This document shows, piece by piece, positions 40,427 through 47,878 of a DNA stretch of 56,348 nucleotides. The stretch spans positions 1 through 56,348 of the forward strand of contig JBBRQD010000028.1 of NCBI GenBank assembly GCA_038227045.1. Reading direction: 5' to 3'. The first letter of the stretch is position 1. Every line of letters starts with the position of its first letter. The notes beneath the pieces were generated by a model, which made no database searches, was not told where the DNA came from, and saw nothing but the letters and a program-made list of their open reading frames with translations. The DNA is from JANXLS01 sp038227045 (GTDB lineage Bacteria; Planctomycetota; SZUA-567; H5-PLA8). The translations under genes were made by a program, and so were the position numbers.

Positions 40427-41593
40427 TCATTTTTTCTTCCCGAACGCCGTCACCGACCCGTCGTTCGCTCCGAAGATAAACACATTATTCGATATCGCTG
40501 CGGACGTGTCAACCGCCGCGCCGATTTCATATTCCCACAGAATCGATGCGTCCTTCAGCGCCAGCATGTAAACGCGGCCCTTGTCGTCGCCAACCAGCAC
40601 GCGATCTTTGGCGACGACCGGCGAGGATTCGACCTTGCCCTTCGCGCTGAAATTCCACACTTCGGTGCCATCGGAGCGCTTCAAACAATGCAGTAACTTG
40701 TCGTCACATCCCACCAGCACGAACTCCTTCGTTACCGCCGCCGAAGACATGAACGGCTGCTCCTTCGGACTCTTGAAGCGCCACAACACTTCGCCCTTGC
40801 TCAAATCGGCTGCGAGAAATTCGTTTTCATGATGACCGACATACGCGATTCCCCCGTCGATCGCGGCGCTCGCCGCGATGTACGCGCCGGCTTCGACGCT
40901 TTTAAGTTCCTTGCCGTCGGCCAGATTGACGATATGGAGCAACCCATCGCACCCGCCGAAGGCCGTCTTTCCGTCGGCAATGGCGGGTGTGCCATTGATG
41001 AAGTTCGTAGTTTGAAACGACCATTCTTCTTTTCCGGTTTTTGCGTCTACGCAATACAACTTGTTGTCGTAGGAACCGGCGATCACTTTTCCATTTACAA
41101 AATTTGGACCGCCCTTGATCGCATCGCCCGTCTTAACCATCCACAATTGCTTTCCGCTTTTGGCATCGAACGCGTACAGGTTCGAATCGTGCGAGCCGAC
41201 GAAGACCATGCCGTCTGCGTAGCACGGCGTGCCTTCAATCGAGCCGCCGGTTTCGGCTTTCCATGCCACTTTGCCGTCGGCGAAATTCAACGCGTAAAGA
41301 AAATTATCGAACGAACCGACAAACACGCGGCCGTCCGCGATGATGGGCGACGCTTTGATGGGTATTTTGGTTTCAGTCTTGAAGGTCCAGAGAACTTCAG
41401 GCTTGTCTGGAAGATCGGCGTCGCAATAGCCGGTCAGCGCCGCATTGCCATGAAAGACGGCCCAGTTTTGATCCGCGGCGCGCGCTGAGAAGGCGATTAA
41501 CAGCAGACAGTGAGACAAGGAGACAAGGAGACAGGGAGTAACGGCTCTGTCTCTCTTTGTCTCCTTGTCTTCTTGTCTGCTTTTACTGTTCAT
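40427..41593 (-). CDS. Secreted PQQ-like beta-propeller protein (388 residues)
   Basis: This exported protein is built of repeated PQQ-type strands of the kind ADGRVFVGSFDNFLYALN and ADGMVFVGSHDSNLYAFD, each ending W-x-x-x-T/G. About seven to eight repeats fill residues 45-380, enough for a full propeller. Such proteins can be quinoprotein dehydrogenases or BamB-like binding scaffolds; no PQQ-binding acid-Ca site is evident. The start ATG at 41593 is preferred because GAGGAG is eight bases ahead and it yields the signal peptide. The first 30 codons lie within an inverted repeat of GGAGACAAGGAGACA-like sequence. Eleven bases separate it from the upstream fusion gene, so the two are coupled. 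Confidence 0.83.
   Translation of the reverse strand: MNSKSRQEDKETKRDRAVTPCLLVSLSHCLLLIAFSARAADQNWAVFHGNAALTGYCDADLPDKPEVLWTFKTETKIPIKASPIIADGRVFVGSFDNFLYALNFADGKVAWKAETGGSIEGTPCYADGMVFVGSHDSNLYAFDAKSGKQLWMVKTGDAIKGGPNFVNGKVIAGSYDNKLYCVDAKTGKEEWSFQTTNFINGTPAIADGKTAFGGCDGLLHIVNLADGKELKSVEAGAYIAASAAIDGGIAYVGHHENEFLAADLSKGEVLWRFKSPKEQPFMSSAAVTKEFVLVGCDDKLLHCLKRSDGTEVWNFSAKGKVESSPVVAKDRVLVGDDKGRVYMLALKDASILWEYEIGAAVDTSAAISNNVFIFGANDGSVTAFGKKK
41507..41578. repeat. Inverted repeat inside the propeller signal-peptide coding region
   Basis: The arm AGACAGTGAGACAAGGAGAC... (41507-41538) is nearly the reverse complement of 41547-41578, with an 8-base loop. The repeat encodes the Lys/Glu-rich and Leu/Val-rich parts of the signal peptide on the minus strand. 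Confidence 0.8.
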
Positions 41594-41604
41594 ACGCCAC
41601 TCCT

Positions 41605-44265
41605 CTAACATCCACCGGGAATAGCGCTGCGGGGGAGAAACGCCGCTTCGTACAATACTTTGAAATCCTCCGCCGTCACCGGTTGCGGATTGAACTTTGC
41701 CGTCCATTGATGCGCGGCTTCGTCGCTCATCATTCCAATCGCGTCGCGCGATACGCCGCACGCTTCGAGGCTCGTGGGAATTTCGCCAGCGTTCAACAGC
41801 GCGTTGATGCGCGCCACCAGCGAGCCCACCGGCGTCGCGGCTTTCGGCATGTTCTTTACGTGTGCGAGTTCTCCATAGAGCGCCGCGGCCTGTTCGTTTT
41901 TTCCGTTGAACGCAATGACGTGCGGTAACATGATTCCAACGGCACGACCGTGAAGCACTTTAAAATGCGCGGTCAGGGGATTGGCCGCCGAATGCACCGC
42001 GCCGAGCATCGATTGCGCAATCGCCATTCCCGCATACGCGCTTGCCAGAAGCATCTGCCCGCGCGCTTCGAGATTCGATGGTTCGCGCAGTACGGTTTCG
42101 TATGCGCCGTTCGCCAGTTTCCACGCCTCGCGCGAAAAGAGCTGCGAGACCGGTGTCCGCGCCGTGCACACATACGACTCTATCGCGTGCGAAATCGCGT
42201 CGATGCCCGTGTTCGCGGTGACCATGCGCGGGCAGGTCGAATTTAAAACGGGATCGAGCAGCGCGACGACGGGATACGCCTTGTCGTCACCGCAAGCCAT
42301 TTTCTGATGCGTATTTTCGTCGGCAACCAGCGCGTAACATTGCGACTCGCTCCCGGTCCCGGCAGTCGTCGGAATGGCGATCATCGGCAGCATCGGCTTT
42401 GTGGCTTTATTGATGCCCCAATAGTCGGCCATCTTTCCGCCGTTGGTCAGGATGAAATTCGCGCCCTTGGCGGTGTCCATGCTGCTCCCGCCGCCGAGTC
42501 CCACGATGAAATCGATATCCAGATCGCGCGCAAATTCGACGCAATCGTTCACCTCGCGCGTCGTCGGATTGATCTTGGCGCGATCGTAAATGTGAACCGT
42601 CAACCCTTCCTTTTTCATGACCGCTTCAGCGCGTGCCGCATGTCCCGCCGCAACCACTCCGGCGTCCGTCACCAGCAGCACGGTCGTTGCACCGTATTCC
42701 CTGGCGAACTTTCCGAGCGAGCCAATTGAGTTCCCGCCGAACACCAGCCGCGTGCGCGAATGAAAATTGAAATCTTCGACCACCGCGGCTGTTTTCGCGG
42801 TGTCGCTTTGCATCACGATTCCAACTGAGCTTTTCTGAGCCGGCTTTTCCGCGTACACAATCGCGCGGCGCTTGTACAAGCATTCAAACAGATTGCCCTC
42901 GTGCGGCTGGTCCCAGGCGACCTGCATCGTTGACACCGGGCCGACGTTGAGCCGGTCGATCAGCGGTGTCGCCAGCAGTTTTTCAATGAACGCCTCGTCC
43001 TTGGTGATCGCGGTGACGACCAGCGAGTGGCCGATGCGCGGAAGCATCTCCGCCTGCGACATTTCCACGACGCTTGCATAAGGAAACAAGAACTCGCGGT
43101 TCGCCAGCGGATGATCGAAATTCTCGCAGTGAATCAGCGTCGGGCGGAGATATGTCCCGCCATTCAAAATCTGTTTGCGCGCCGTGCCGCCGCGCAGGCG
43201 CATCGTCACGTCCTCGCCGCCCGGAGTAGCGAGCCCGTCATTAATGGTGGTGTCAATCCAGTCCGCCATTTTGACATTCGCGAACGCAGAGAGCGCCGCG
43301 TTGGGATCGTCCGGCGCTGAGGCAGCAATGGGCGCGAGCCGTTTGCCGAGTTCTTCGGCAATTTCTTTTGCGTACTTCGGCACAACAACCGCGGACGCAT
43401 TCACGCAGCTCCGCCCGCCGTTCTGGCCGATCGAATCCGCCATGATGCCGATGTACTCGCGCCAATTTTCGATGCAGTCGTCGCCGATCAGAATCTTGCT
43501 GCGCCCCGGCCCATGAATCTGCACGCTCGGATTTCCCGCCCAGCGCGCTGTCGTATTTTCGTCGCCGAATAGGAGCGCACGCCCGCACGAATTGACAATC
43601 TCGGCCGCGCCTTCGTGATCGGTCGGATAAAATCCAAAGGCTTCAGCCGGAATGCCCGCGGCGATGAACGCTTGAATGATGCGGAATGGCGTCCACGGTT
43701 CTTCGCGCCCCGGTTTCATAACGACCGGAATTTTCAGTGCAATGCTGGGCATCCAGAGCGAATTGACGCCCGGCGAATTGCTCGGCAGCACCACGCCCAG
43801 CGCGTCCGTCGTCGGATAAAAACTCAGGGCCGGGCCGTCGTAGGCTCGGCCGGAATCGAAGACGCGCAGATCCATGTTGCGCGTCAGGCCATTGAGGATC
43901 GTGCGCATTTCGACAAAGAGATGGTGAACCTTGGCCATGTTGCGCCGGACCATGTTGTGCGGCAGCCCGCTGCTGGCGCTCAAATATTTGACGTAATCGT
44001 CGGACGACTGAACCGCGCCATCGCCGAGCGGCAGCGGCGCTTCCATAAACAGTGCGCCGGCTTTTTTCGAAATCGCGAGCAATTCTTCGACCGTGAACTT
44101 GCTCAGCGCGTCGCGAGAGGCTGCGTACTTCGGCAGATCGCGGCGAATGATCCCGGCGTTGACCTGGCTGACCTCAATCAGCTTTTCGCCGGTGGCGTGC
44201 GCGAGGACTTCGATTTTGTCGAGCGACGTATAGGGCTTGCCGAGACGTAGAACGGGAATGTGCAT
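41605..44265 (-). CDS. Aldehyde dehydrogenase-alcohol dehydrogenase fusion (bifunctional reductase)
   Basis: This 886-residue fusion has an N-terminal aldehyde dehydrogenase-superfamily domain (about 1-455) with the catalytic Cys in GGRSCVNAS. A C-terminal iron-containing alcohol dehydrogenase (about 490-886) shows GLGGGSSMDTAKG, PTTAGTGSE, DAISHAIESYV and HGRAVGIMLPHV. The order is the same as in AdhE, but the N-terminal half has different signature surroundings. It looks closer to acyl-CoA or acyl-enzyme reductases. The likely overall reaction is activated acyl to aldehyde to alcohol, or the reverse. The ATG at 44265 has AAAGG ahead and is preferred over one at 44307, which lies inside a repeat. 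Upstream, beyond the four-helix gene, lies an acyl-adenylating enzyme. Substrate is not predicted. Confidence 0.85.
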   Translation of the reverse strand: MHIPVLRLGKPYTSLDKIEVLAHATGEKLIEVSQVNAGIIRRDLPKYAASRDALSKFTVEELLAISKKAGALFMEAPLPLGDGAVQSSDDYVKYLSASSGLPHNMVRRNMAKVHHLFVEMRTILNGLTRNMDLRVFDSGRAYDGPALSFYPTTDALGVVLPSNSPGVNSLWMPSIALKIPVVMKPGREEPWTPFRIIQAFIAAGIPAEAFGFYPTDHEGAAEIVNSCGRALLFGDENTTARWAGNPSVQIHGPGRSKILIGDDCIENWREYIGIMADSIGQNGGRSCVNASAVVVPKYAKEIAEELGKRLAPIAASAPDDPNAALSAFANVKMADWIDTTINDGLATPGGEDVTMRLRGGTARKQILNGGTYLRPTLIHCENFDHPLANREFLFPYASVVEMSQAEMLPRIGHSLVVTAITKDEAFIEKLLATPLIDRLNVGPVSTMQVAWDQPHEGNLFECLYKRRAIVYAEKPAQKSSVGIVMQSDTAKTAAVVEDFNFHSRTRLVFGGNSIGSLGKFAREYGATTVLLVTDAGVVAAGHAARAEAVMKKEGLTVHIYDRAKINPTTREVNDCVEFARDLDIDFIVGLGGGSSMDTAKGANFILTNGGKMADYWGINKATKPMLPMIAIPTTAGTGSESQCYALVADENTHQKMACGDDKAYPVVALLDPVLNSTCPRMVTANTGIDAISHAIESYVCTARTPVSQLFSREAWKLANGAYETVLREPSNLEARGQMLLASAYAGMAIAQSMLGAVHSAANPLTAHFKVLHGRAVGIMLPHVIAFNGKNEQAAALYGELAHVKNMPKAATPVGSLVARINALLNAGEIPTSLEACGVSRDAIGMMSDEAAHQWTAKFNPQPVTAEDFKVLYEAAFLPRSAIPGGC

Positions 44266-44290
44266 GGGTTCAACCTTTGCGATAAACAGC

Positions 44291-44331
44291 CATTTGTCAT
44301 TTGGCATTTGTCATTTGTTATTTGTCAATTC
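44291..44331. repeat. ATTTGTCATTTGGCATTTG repeat (left flank of the four-helix gene)
   Basis: A tandem of CATTTGTCATTTGGCATTTG and TCATTTGTTATTTGTC. An inverted counterpart lies at 44791-44827 on the other side of the gene at 44339-44773. Confidence 0.65.
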
Positions 44332-44338
44332 TTGGCCA

Positions 44339-44773
44339 TTACACGCGTTTCGAAGATCGAGATCTGACCTGTCGGCACTTATTCTTCAGTTTTTCCTTTG
44401 CCGTTGTTGTTGAAGATGTAAAGATTTTGCACAACTCAGTGTTTTCTTGGATGATGTCACCCATCAATTCCGGCTTCAACAAACCACTCTTATAAATCAT
44501 GCGCAACCAAATCGAAGTTTCGTTAAGTTCCTTTAGCACAACTCCCAATTTGTGAATAAAGTCGACGTAGCTTTCGGCTCCTCTTGCTTCACCATAATTC
44601 GGAGCCGGCGATGTCCCTGACCTCATTATTTGTCCAGCCAGATGTTTGCCGGTCGGCGAATTCGGCAACCGAACGGATAATTTGATGATGCGAACCGCAA
44701 ACTCAATTAGTCGTTCTTCAAGTTGATCTGCCTTCGCTTGAGCCACCGTATTTTTCTGACCATTTTCATCCAT
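44339..44773 (-). CDS. Four-helix-bundle protein (S23/23S intervening-sequence type)
   Basis: This 144-residue protein matches the four-helix-bundle family that includes proteins encoded in 23S rRNA intervening sequences and the accessory protein of diversity-generating retroelements. Marks are LIEFAVRIIKLSVRLP (helix 1), GKHLAGQIMRSGTSPAPNYGEARGAES (helix 2, shown in parts), FIHKLGVVLKELNETSIWLRMI and the basic C-terminal tail. No reverse transcriptase or template repeat is nearby. Both sides are flanked by ATTTGTCATTTG-type repeats in inverted orientation, so the gene may be a small inserted cassette. It interrupts an otherwise catabolic or reductive operon. Confidence 0.85.
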   Translation of the reverse strand: MDENGQKNTVAQAKADQLEERLIEFAVRIIKLSVRLPNSPTGKHLAGQIMRSGTSPAPNYGEARGAESYVDFIHKLGVVLKELNETSIWLRMIYKSGLLKPELMGDIIQENTELCKIFTSSTTTAKEKLKNKCRQVRSRSSKRV

Positions 44774-44790
44774 CAGAAGCGCTCGCCTTT

Positions 44791-44827
44791 AAAAATAACA
44801 AATGCGAAATGACAAATCAAAAATGCC
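44791..44827. repeat. ATTTG-type repeat (right flank of the four-helix gene)
   Basis: AAAAATAACAAATGCGAAAT and GACAAATCAAAAATGCCAAA follow each other here. The reverse complement contains the same ATTTGKCATTTG units as the left flank, imperfectly matched. Confidence 0.6.
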
Positions 44828-44837
44828 AAATATGCCG

Positions 44838-45917
44838 TTAGTACACTCCCTCGACAACCTTCTTCTCCAGCATTCCAAACGGCCGCACTTCCCCAACGCC
44901 GTCCCATGGATAAAGATCGCATGGCACGCGACGAATGACTTCGTCGCGCTCCAAGAACCGCGGGATGAAAATTTCTTTCGTCAGCGTCGTGAGTTCCACG
45001 CGGCCCCACGCGCCGTATTCGACCGTCGTTCCCGTTTCTTTCGGATCGACGACGCGCAGCACCGCGCGGGGCTGCGGCGCATAATACGTGACGCTCCAGT
45101 TGTCTTCGGGCTTCAACGGGCGGCTGCACGCCAAACCCATTAATGTGTTGCCGTAGGTCGGCACAAACGCGCCCTTATTTTCGAGCACTTCTTCGGTGAG
45201 GAACCGCACCATCTGCGCGGTCATCGACGTCCCTCCGCAGAAGACGCCTTTGATGCCGGCCTCGATGACGTTGATCTTTTCGCCGAGCGCTTCGAGCAGC
45301 TTCGGCGTGGTGAAGAGGCAGTGAATGCCCTTGCGATTTTTTAGAATCATCACCGCCTGATCGACAATGTGATTCTTATATTCCTTTGCTTCGTCGAACT
45401 TTTTCTGGCTCAGCAATTTGGTGAAGTAGCGCGGATCGAGGTCCACGTGATAGCAGGAACCGCCGCGCACGTTCGCCAGATGTTCGATTGCCAGACGCAA
45501 ACGGCGCGGACCGGTCGGGCCGAGCATCAGCCACTTCGAGCCTTTCGGGAAAGACGCGTCGTCGAGCGTGGTCGAGAATTCGGAGTAATCGATCTTGTGA
45601 TCGTCCCAACTGACGCGCTGCTTTGGCATGCCGGTCGTGCCGCCGGTTTCGAAGATGTGAAACGGACGATCCTTGTACGCGTTCGGCACCCAGCGCTCGT
45701 TGGGCTCGTCGCGCAGCCAGTCGTCTTCGAAATGCGGGAAGAGCGTCATGTCGTCGATCGAGCGAATTTTATCGATGGGATTCCAGCCCGCCTTCTTCGC
45801 CCAATCCAGCCAGAAGGGGGAGCCTGTTTCGGGCGAGAAATGCCACTTGATCGTCTCGCGCAGGTGCGCGTTGAGTTTTTCCAGAGCCGCCGCGGCGGTT
45901 TGTTTGATGTCGCTCAT
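44838..45917 (-). CDS. LuxE/PaaK-like acyl-adenylate-forming enzyme
   Basis: This cytoplasmic ligase of 359 residues belongs to the ANL superfamily. The nucleotide loop FETGGTTGMPKQ (about 92-103) and the downstream VFCGGTSMT/TYGNTLMGLA blocks are typical; the shortness relative to PaaK (about 430) and the overall length match LuxE acyl-protein synthetases. It is expected to activate a carboxylic acid to an acyl-AMP and pass it to CoA or to an enzyme Cys. Its partner is very likely the aldehyde-alcohol dehydrogenase fusion two genes downstream. GGAG stands ten bases before the ATG. The SSS-transporter stop is 37 bases upstream. The acid substrate is not known. Confidence 0.82.
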   Translation of the reverse strand: MSDIKQTAAAALEKLNAHLRETIKWHFSPETGSPFWLDWAKKAGWNPIDKIRSIDDMTLFPHFEDDWLRDEPNERWVPNAYKDRPFHIFETGGTTGMPKQRVSWDDHKIDYSEFSTTLDDASFPKGSKWLMLGPTGPRRLRLAIEHLANVRGGSCYHVDLDPRYFTKLLSQKKFDEAKEYKNHIVDQAVMILKNRKGIHCLFTTPKLLEALGEKINVIEAGIKGVFCGGTSMTAQMVRFLTEEVLENKGAFVPTYGNTLMGLACSRPLKPEDNWSVTYYAPQPRAVLRVVDPKETGTTVEYGAWGRVELTTLTKEIFIPRFLERDEVIRRVPCDLYPWDGVGEVRPFGMLEKKVVEGVY

Positions 45918-45954
45918 GATCCGATTGAACTCCTGTTTTCAAAACGAACGCAGT

Positions 45955-47550
45955 TTAAATCTCCGACTTCGGAGGAAAGTATTTTTCAATGGTCGCACTG
46001 CTCGGCGGCGGTGTCACCAGCGAAACGAGCACCATCGCGATGGCCGAGCCGAAGACCATTGGGACGACCGTGTGCATGTTGAAGAAACGAATGTCGCCGT
46101 TCTTGGCCCACGACAGCATGTACTTTCCACCAATCGCGAAATCCCAGATTGGCAGAAGCACGACCTTCGGATCCTTGCTCGGCACAAATTTGTTCGACAA
46201 AATATAGAAAAACACCAGCAAACCGCCGACCACCAGCGTCGATGCCAGCGCACCGTATTTCGTGCTGCGTTTCCAAAAGAGAGCGGCGAGCATGACCGGC
46301 GCCATCGCGGCGAAGCCCGAGAATGCGAAGCGCACCGCGAGTTCGAAGATATTCTGACTGGTATAGAGCGCAATGAAATACGCCACGACCGTGATGAGCA
46401 AAATGAACGCGCGGCCAAACCAGACCACGCCCTTTTCGCCGTATTTTTTGTCGCCGCCGTAATATGAAAAAATGTCCTTCGTAAACATTGTGCTGATCGC
46501 CAGCACTTGATGGCAGTCCGAACCCATCACGGCGGAGATAATACCCGCGCCGAGAATTCCCGCGAGGATCGGATGCGCGTACTTTGCCAGCATCAATAAG
46601 AGGATGCCGTCGGTTTCGCCGGCTTTCAATCCGGGAATCACGCTGGCCCCAATCACGCCGAGAAAGACGCATGGCAGCCAAATCAGCATGATCGCAATCG
46701 GGTAGACCACGACCGTGCGTTTGAACGCGGACACTTTGCGCGCCGAAAGACACATGATCGACATGTGCGGAAACATGATCGATGACAATGGCACCAGCGT
46801 GTAGCTCCAGAAAAACCACGGATCGATTCGCGAGCGCGTGACCAGATAGGATTTCGTTTTGTCTTCACCGAGTTTCGCGACGATTGCGCCGAAATCGACT
46901 TCGCGGCTGATCGCGTAGACTGCCACGAATCCAAACAGTAGAAAGAGGATCGTCTGGAAGATATTGACCCACACCGTCCCGCGCATTCCGCCGAAGAACA
47001 CGATTACCGTCACGGTCACCGCGACGATCATACAGCCCTGCCAATATTCGACGTAGTAGAACGTCTGTTCGACTCCATCGACCATCTGTTTGTAATGACT
47101 GATGTCGTGCAGCACGCGCCCGCCACCGATGATGCTGATGATCATATACGGCACAAGCATCGCCACGCTGAGCGCGAAGATCACGGTTCCGATACTTCCG
47201 CATTCCCAGCGGTCGCGAAAATATTGAACCTGTGTCATGTGCCCGTGCTTTTTGCCCAGCGCCCACAATCGCGTCCCGATGAAAAACAGCGACATGGGAA
47301 TCACGAATCCGGACGATGTCGCCATCAAGCCAAAGACGCCGATGCCTTGCTGATACGCCAGACCCGAACTGCCCAAGATCGCGAACGCCGTCATGTTGGT
47401 GGCGAAGAGCGAGAGAAAAAATACCAGCGAACCAATAGTGCGGCTGGCGAGAAAAAAATCTTCGCCCGTCGACTTGCCTTGCCTGAATGCGAAAATGCTA
47501 ATGTAGACAACGATGGAAAGATAAATGGCGATGACGATCAACGGAATCAT
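45955..47550 (-). CDS. Sodium:solute symporter (SSS family)
   Basis: This 531-residue transporter with about 13 membrane helices belongs to the sodium/solute symporter family (with PanF, MctP, PutP and DhlC-type members). Family marks include the first helix IAIYLSIVVYISIFAFRQGK, the ASRTIGSLVFFLSLFATNMTAFAILGSSGLAY loop that normally contributes Na+ site residues, and GFAAMAPVMLAALFWKRSTK near the C-terminal part. It likely imports a monocarboxylate, consistent with the acid-activating enzyme next to it, but substrates of this family are hard to predict. Its ATG directly follows the stop of the small membrane gene (TAAATG), so they are translationally coupled. Confidence 0.92.
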   Translation of the reverse strand: MIPLIVIAIYLSIVVYISIFAFRQGKSTGEDFFLASRTIGSLVFFLSLFATNMTAFAILGSSGLAYQQGIGVFGLMATSSGFVIPMSLFFIGTRLWALGKKHGHMTQVQYFRDRWECGSIGTVIFALSVAMLVPYMIISIIGGGRVLHDISHYKQMVDGVEQTFYYVEYWQGCMIVAVTVTVIVFFGGMRGTVWVNIFQTILFLLFGFVAVYAISREVDFGAIVAKLGEDKTKSYLVTRSRIDPWFFWSYTLVPLSSIMFPHMSIMCLSARKVSAFKRTVVVYPIAIMLIWLPCVFLGVIGASVIPGLKAGETDGILLLMLAKYAHPILAGILGAGIISAVMGSDCHQVLAISTMFTKDIFSYYGGDKKYGEKGVVWFGRAFILLITVVAYFIALYTSQNIFELAVRFAFSGFAAMAPVMLAALFWKRSTKYGALASTLVVGGLLVFFYILSNKFVPSKDPKVVLLPIWDFAIGGKYMLSWAKNGDIRFFNMHTVVPMVFGSAIAMVLVSLVTPPPSSATIEKYFPPKSEI

Positions 47551-47790
47551 TTAGTGCCCCTCCCCGCTGTCCGGTTTCTTGAGCACTTCCGCTTCAACGT
47601 GTTCGAGATGTTCCGGCCACGCGAATTTTCCGAACACCCACATCGTGAATGCGCACAAACAGGCGAAGATCGCTTGATACCACAATCCGACGGGAAGAAA
47701 GCCGTGGACATTCAGCTTGTCGAAGTACCAAAAATCCTGATGCAGCGCGTAGACGATCAGCGCGAAAAGAACGAGTCCGGCGGTTTTCAT
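47551..47790 (-). CDS. Small membrane protein partner of the symporter (DUF3311/YhdT-like)
   Basis: This 79-residue protein has two hydrophobic helices, MKTAGLVLFALIVYALHQDF and LWYQAIFACLCAFTMWVFG. The size, topology and position just before a SSS transporter resemble DUF3311 and YhdT-type proteins paired with PanF or MctP. Its stop TAA abuts the transporter's ATG. It is too short for most gene-finding cut-offs and could be overlooked. The exact family is not confirmed; an accessory or stabilising role in the transporter is inferred. Confidence 0.75.
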   Translation of the reverse strand: MKTAGLVLFALIVYALHQDFWYFDKLNVHGFLPVGLWYQAIFACLCAFTMWVFGKFAWPEHLEHVEAEVLKKPDSGEGH

Positions 47791-47807
47791 GCGATTTGAT
47801 CTCGAAT

Positions 47808-47876
47808 GTGGCGGGACCGCTCTGGTCCCGTAAAACTCTGAATTCAAAACAATCGGGACCGGGACGGTCCCGCTAC
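47808..47876. repeat. GTGGCGGGACCG palindrome family, copy 2
   Basis: GTGGCGGGACCGCTCTGGTC begins at 47808, and the complementary arm ends at 47876. The centre is CTGAATTCAAAACAATC. It is clearly related to the copy at 35705 and lies between the propeller and the small membrane gene. Confidence 0.85.
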
Positions 47877-47878
47877 GA

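Noticed and set aside
41605..44265. Plain AdhE annotation
   Set aside because: Domain order agrees, but the N-terminal half does not carry recognisable AdhE-specific sequence, so the neutral fusion name is used.
44339..44773. Diversity-generating retroelement
   Set aside because: The four-helix protein resembles Avd, but there is no reverse transcriptase and no template/variable repeat pair nearby.
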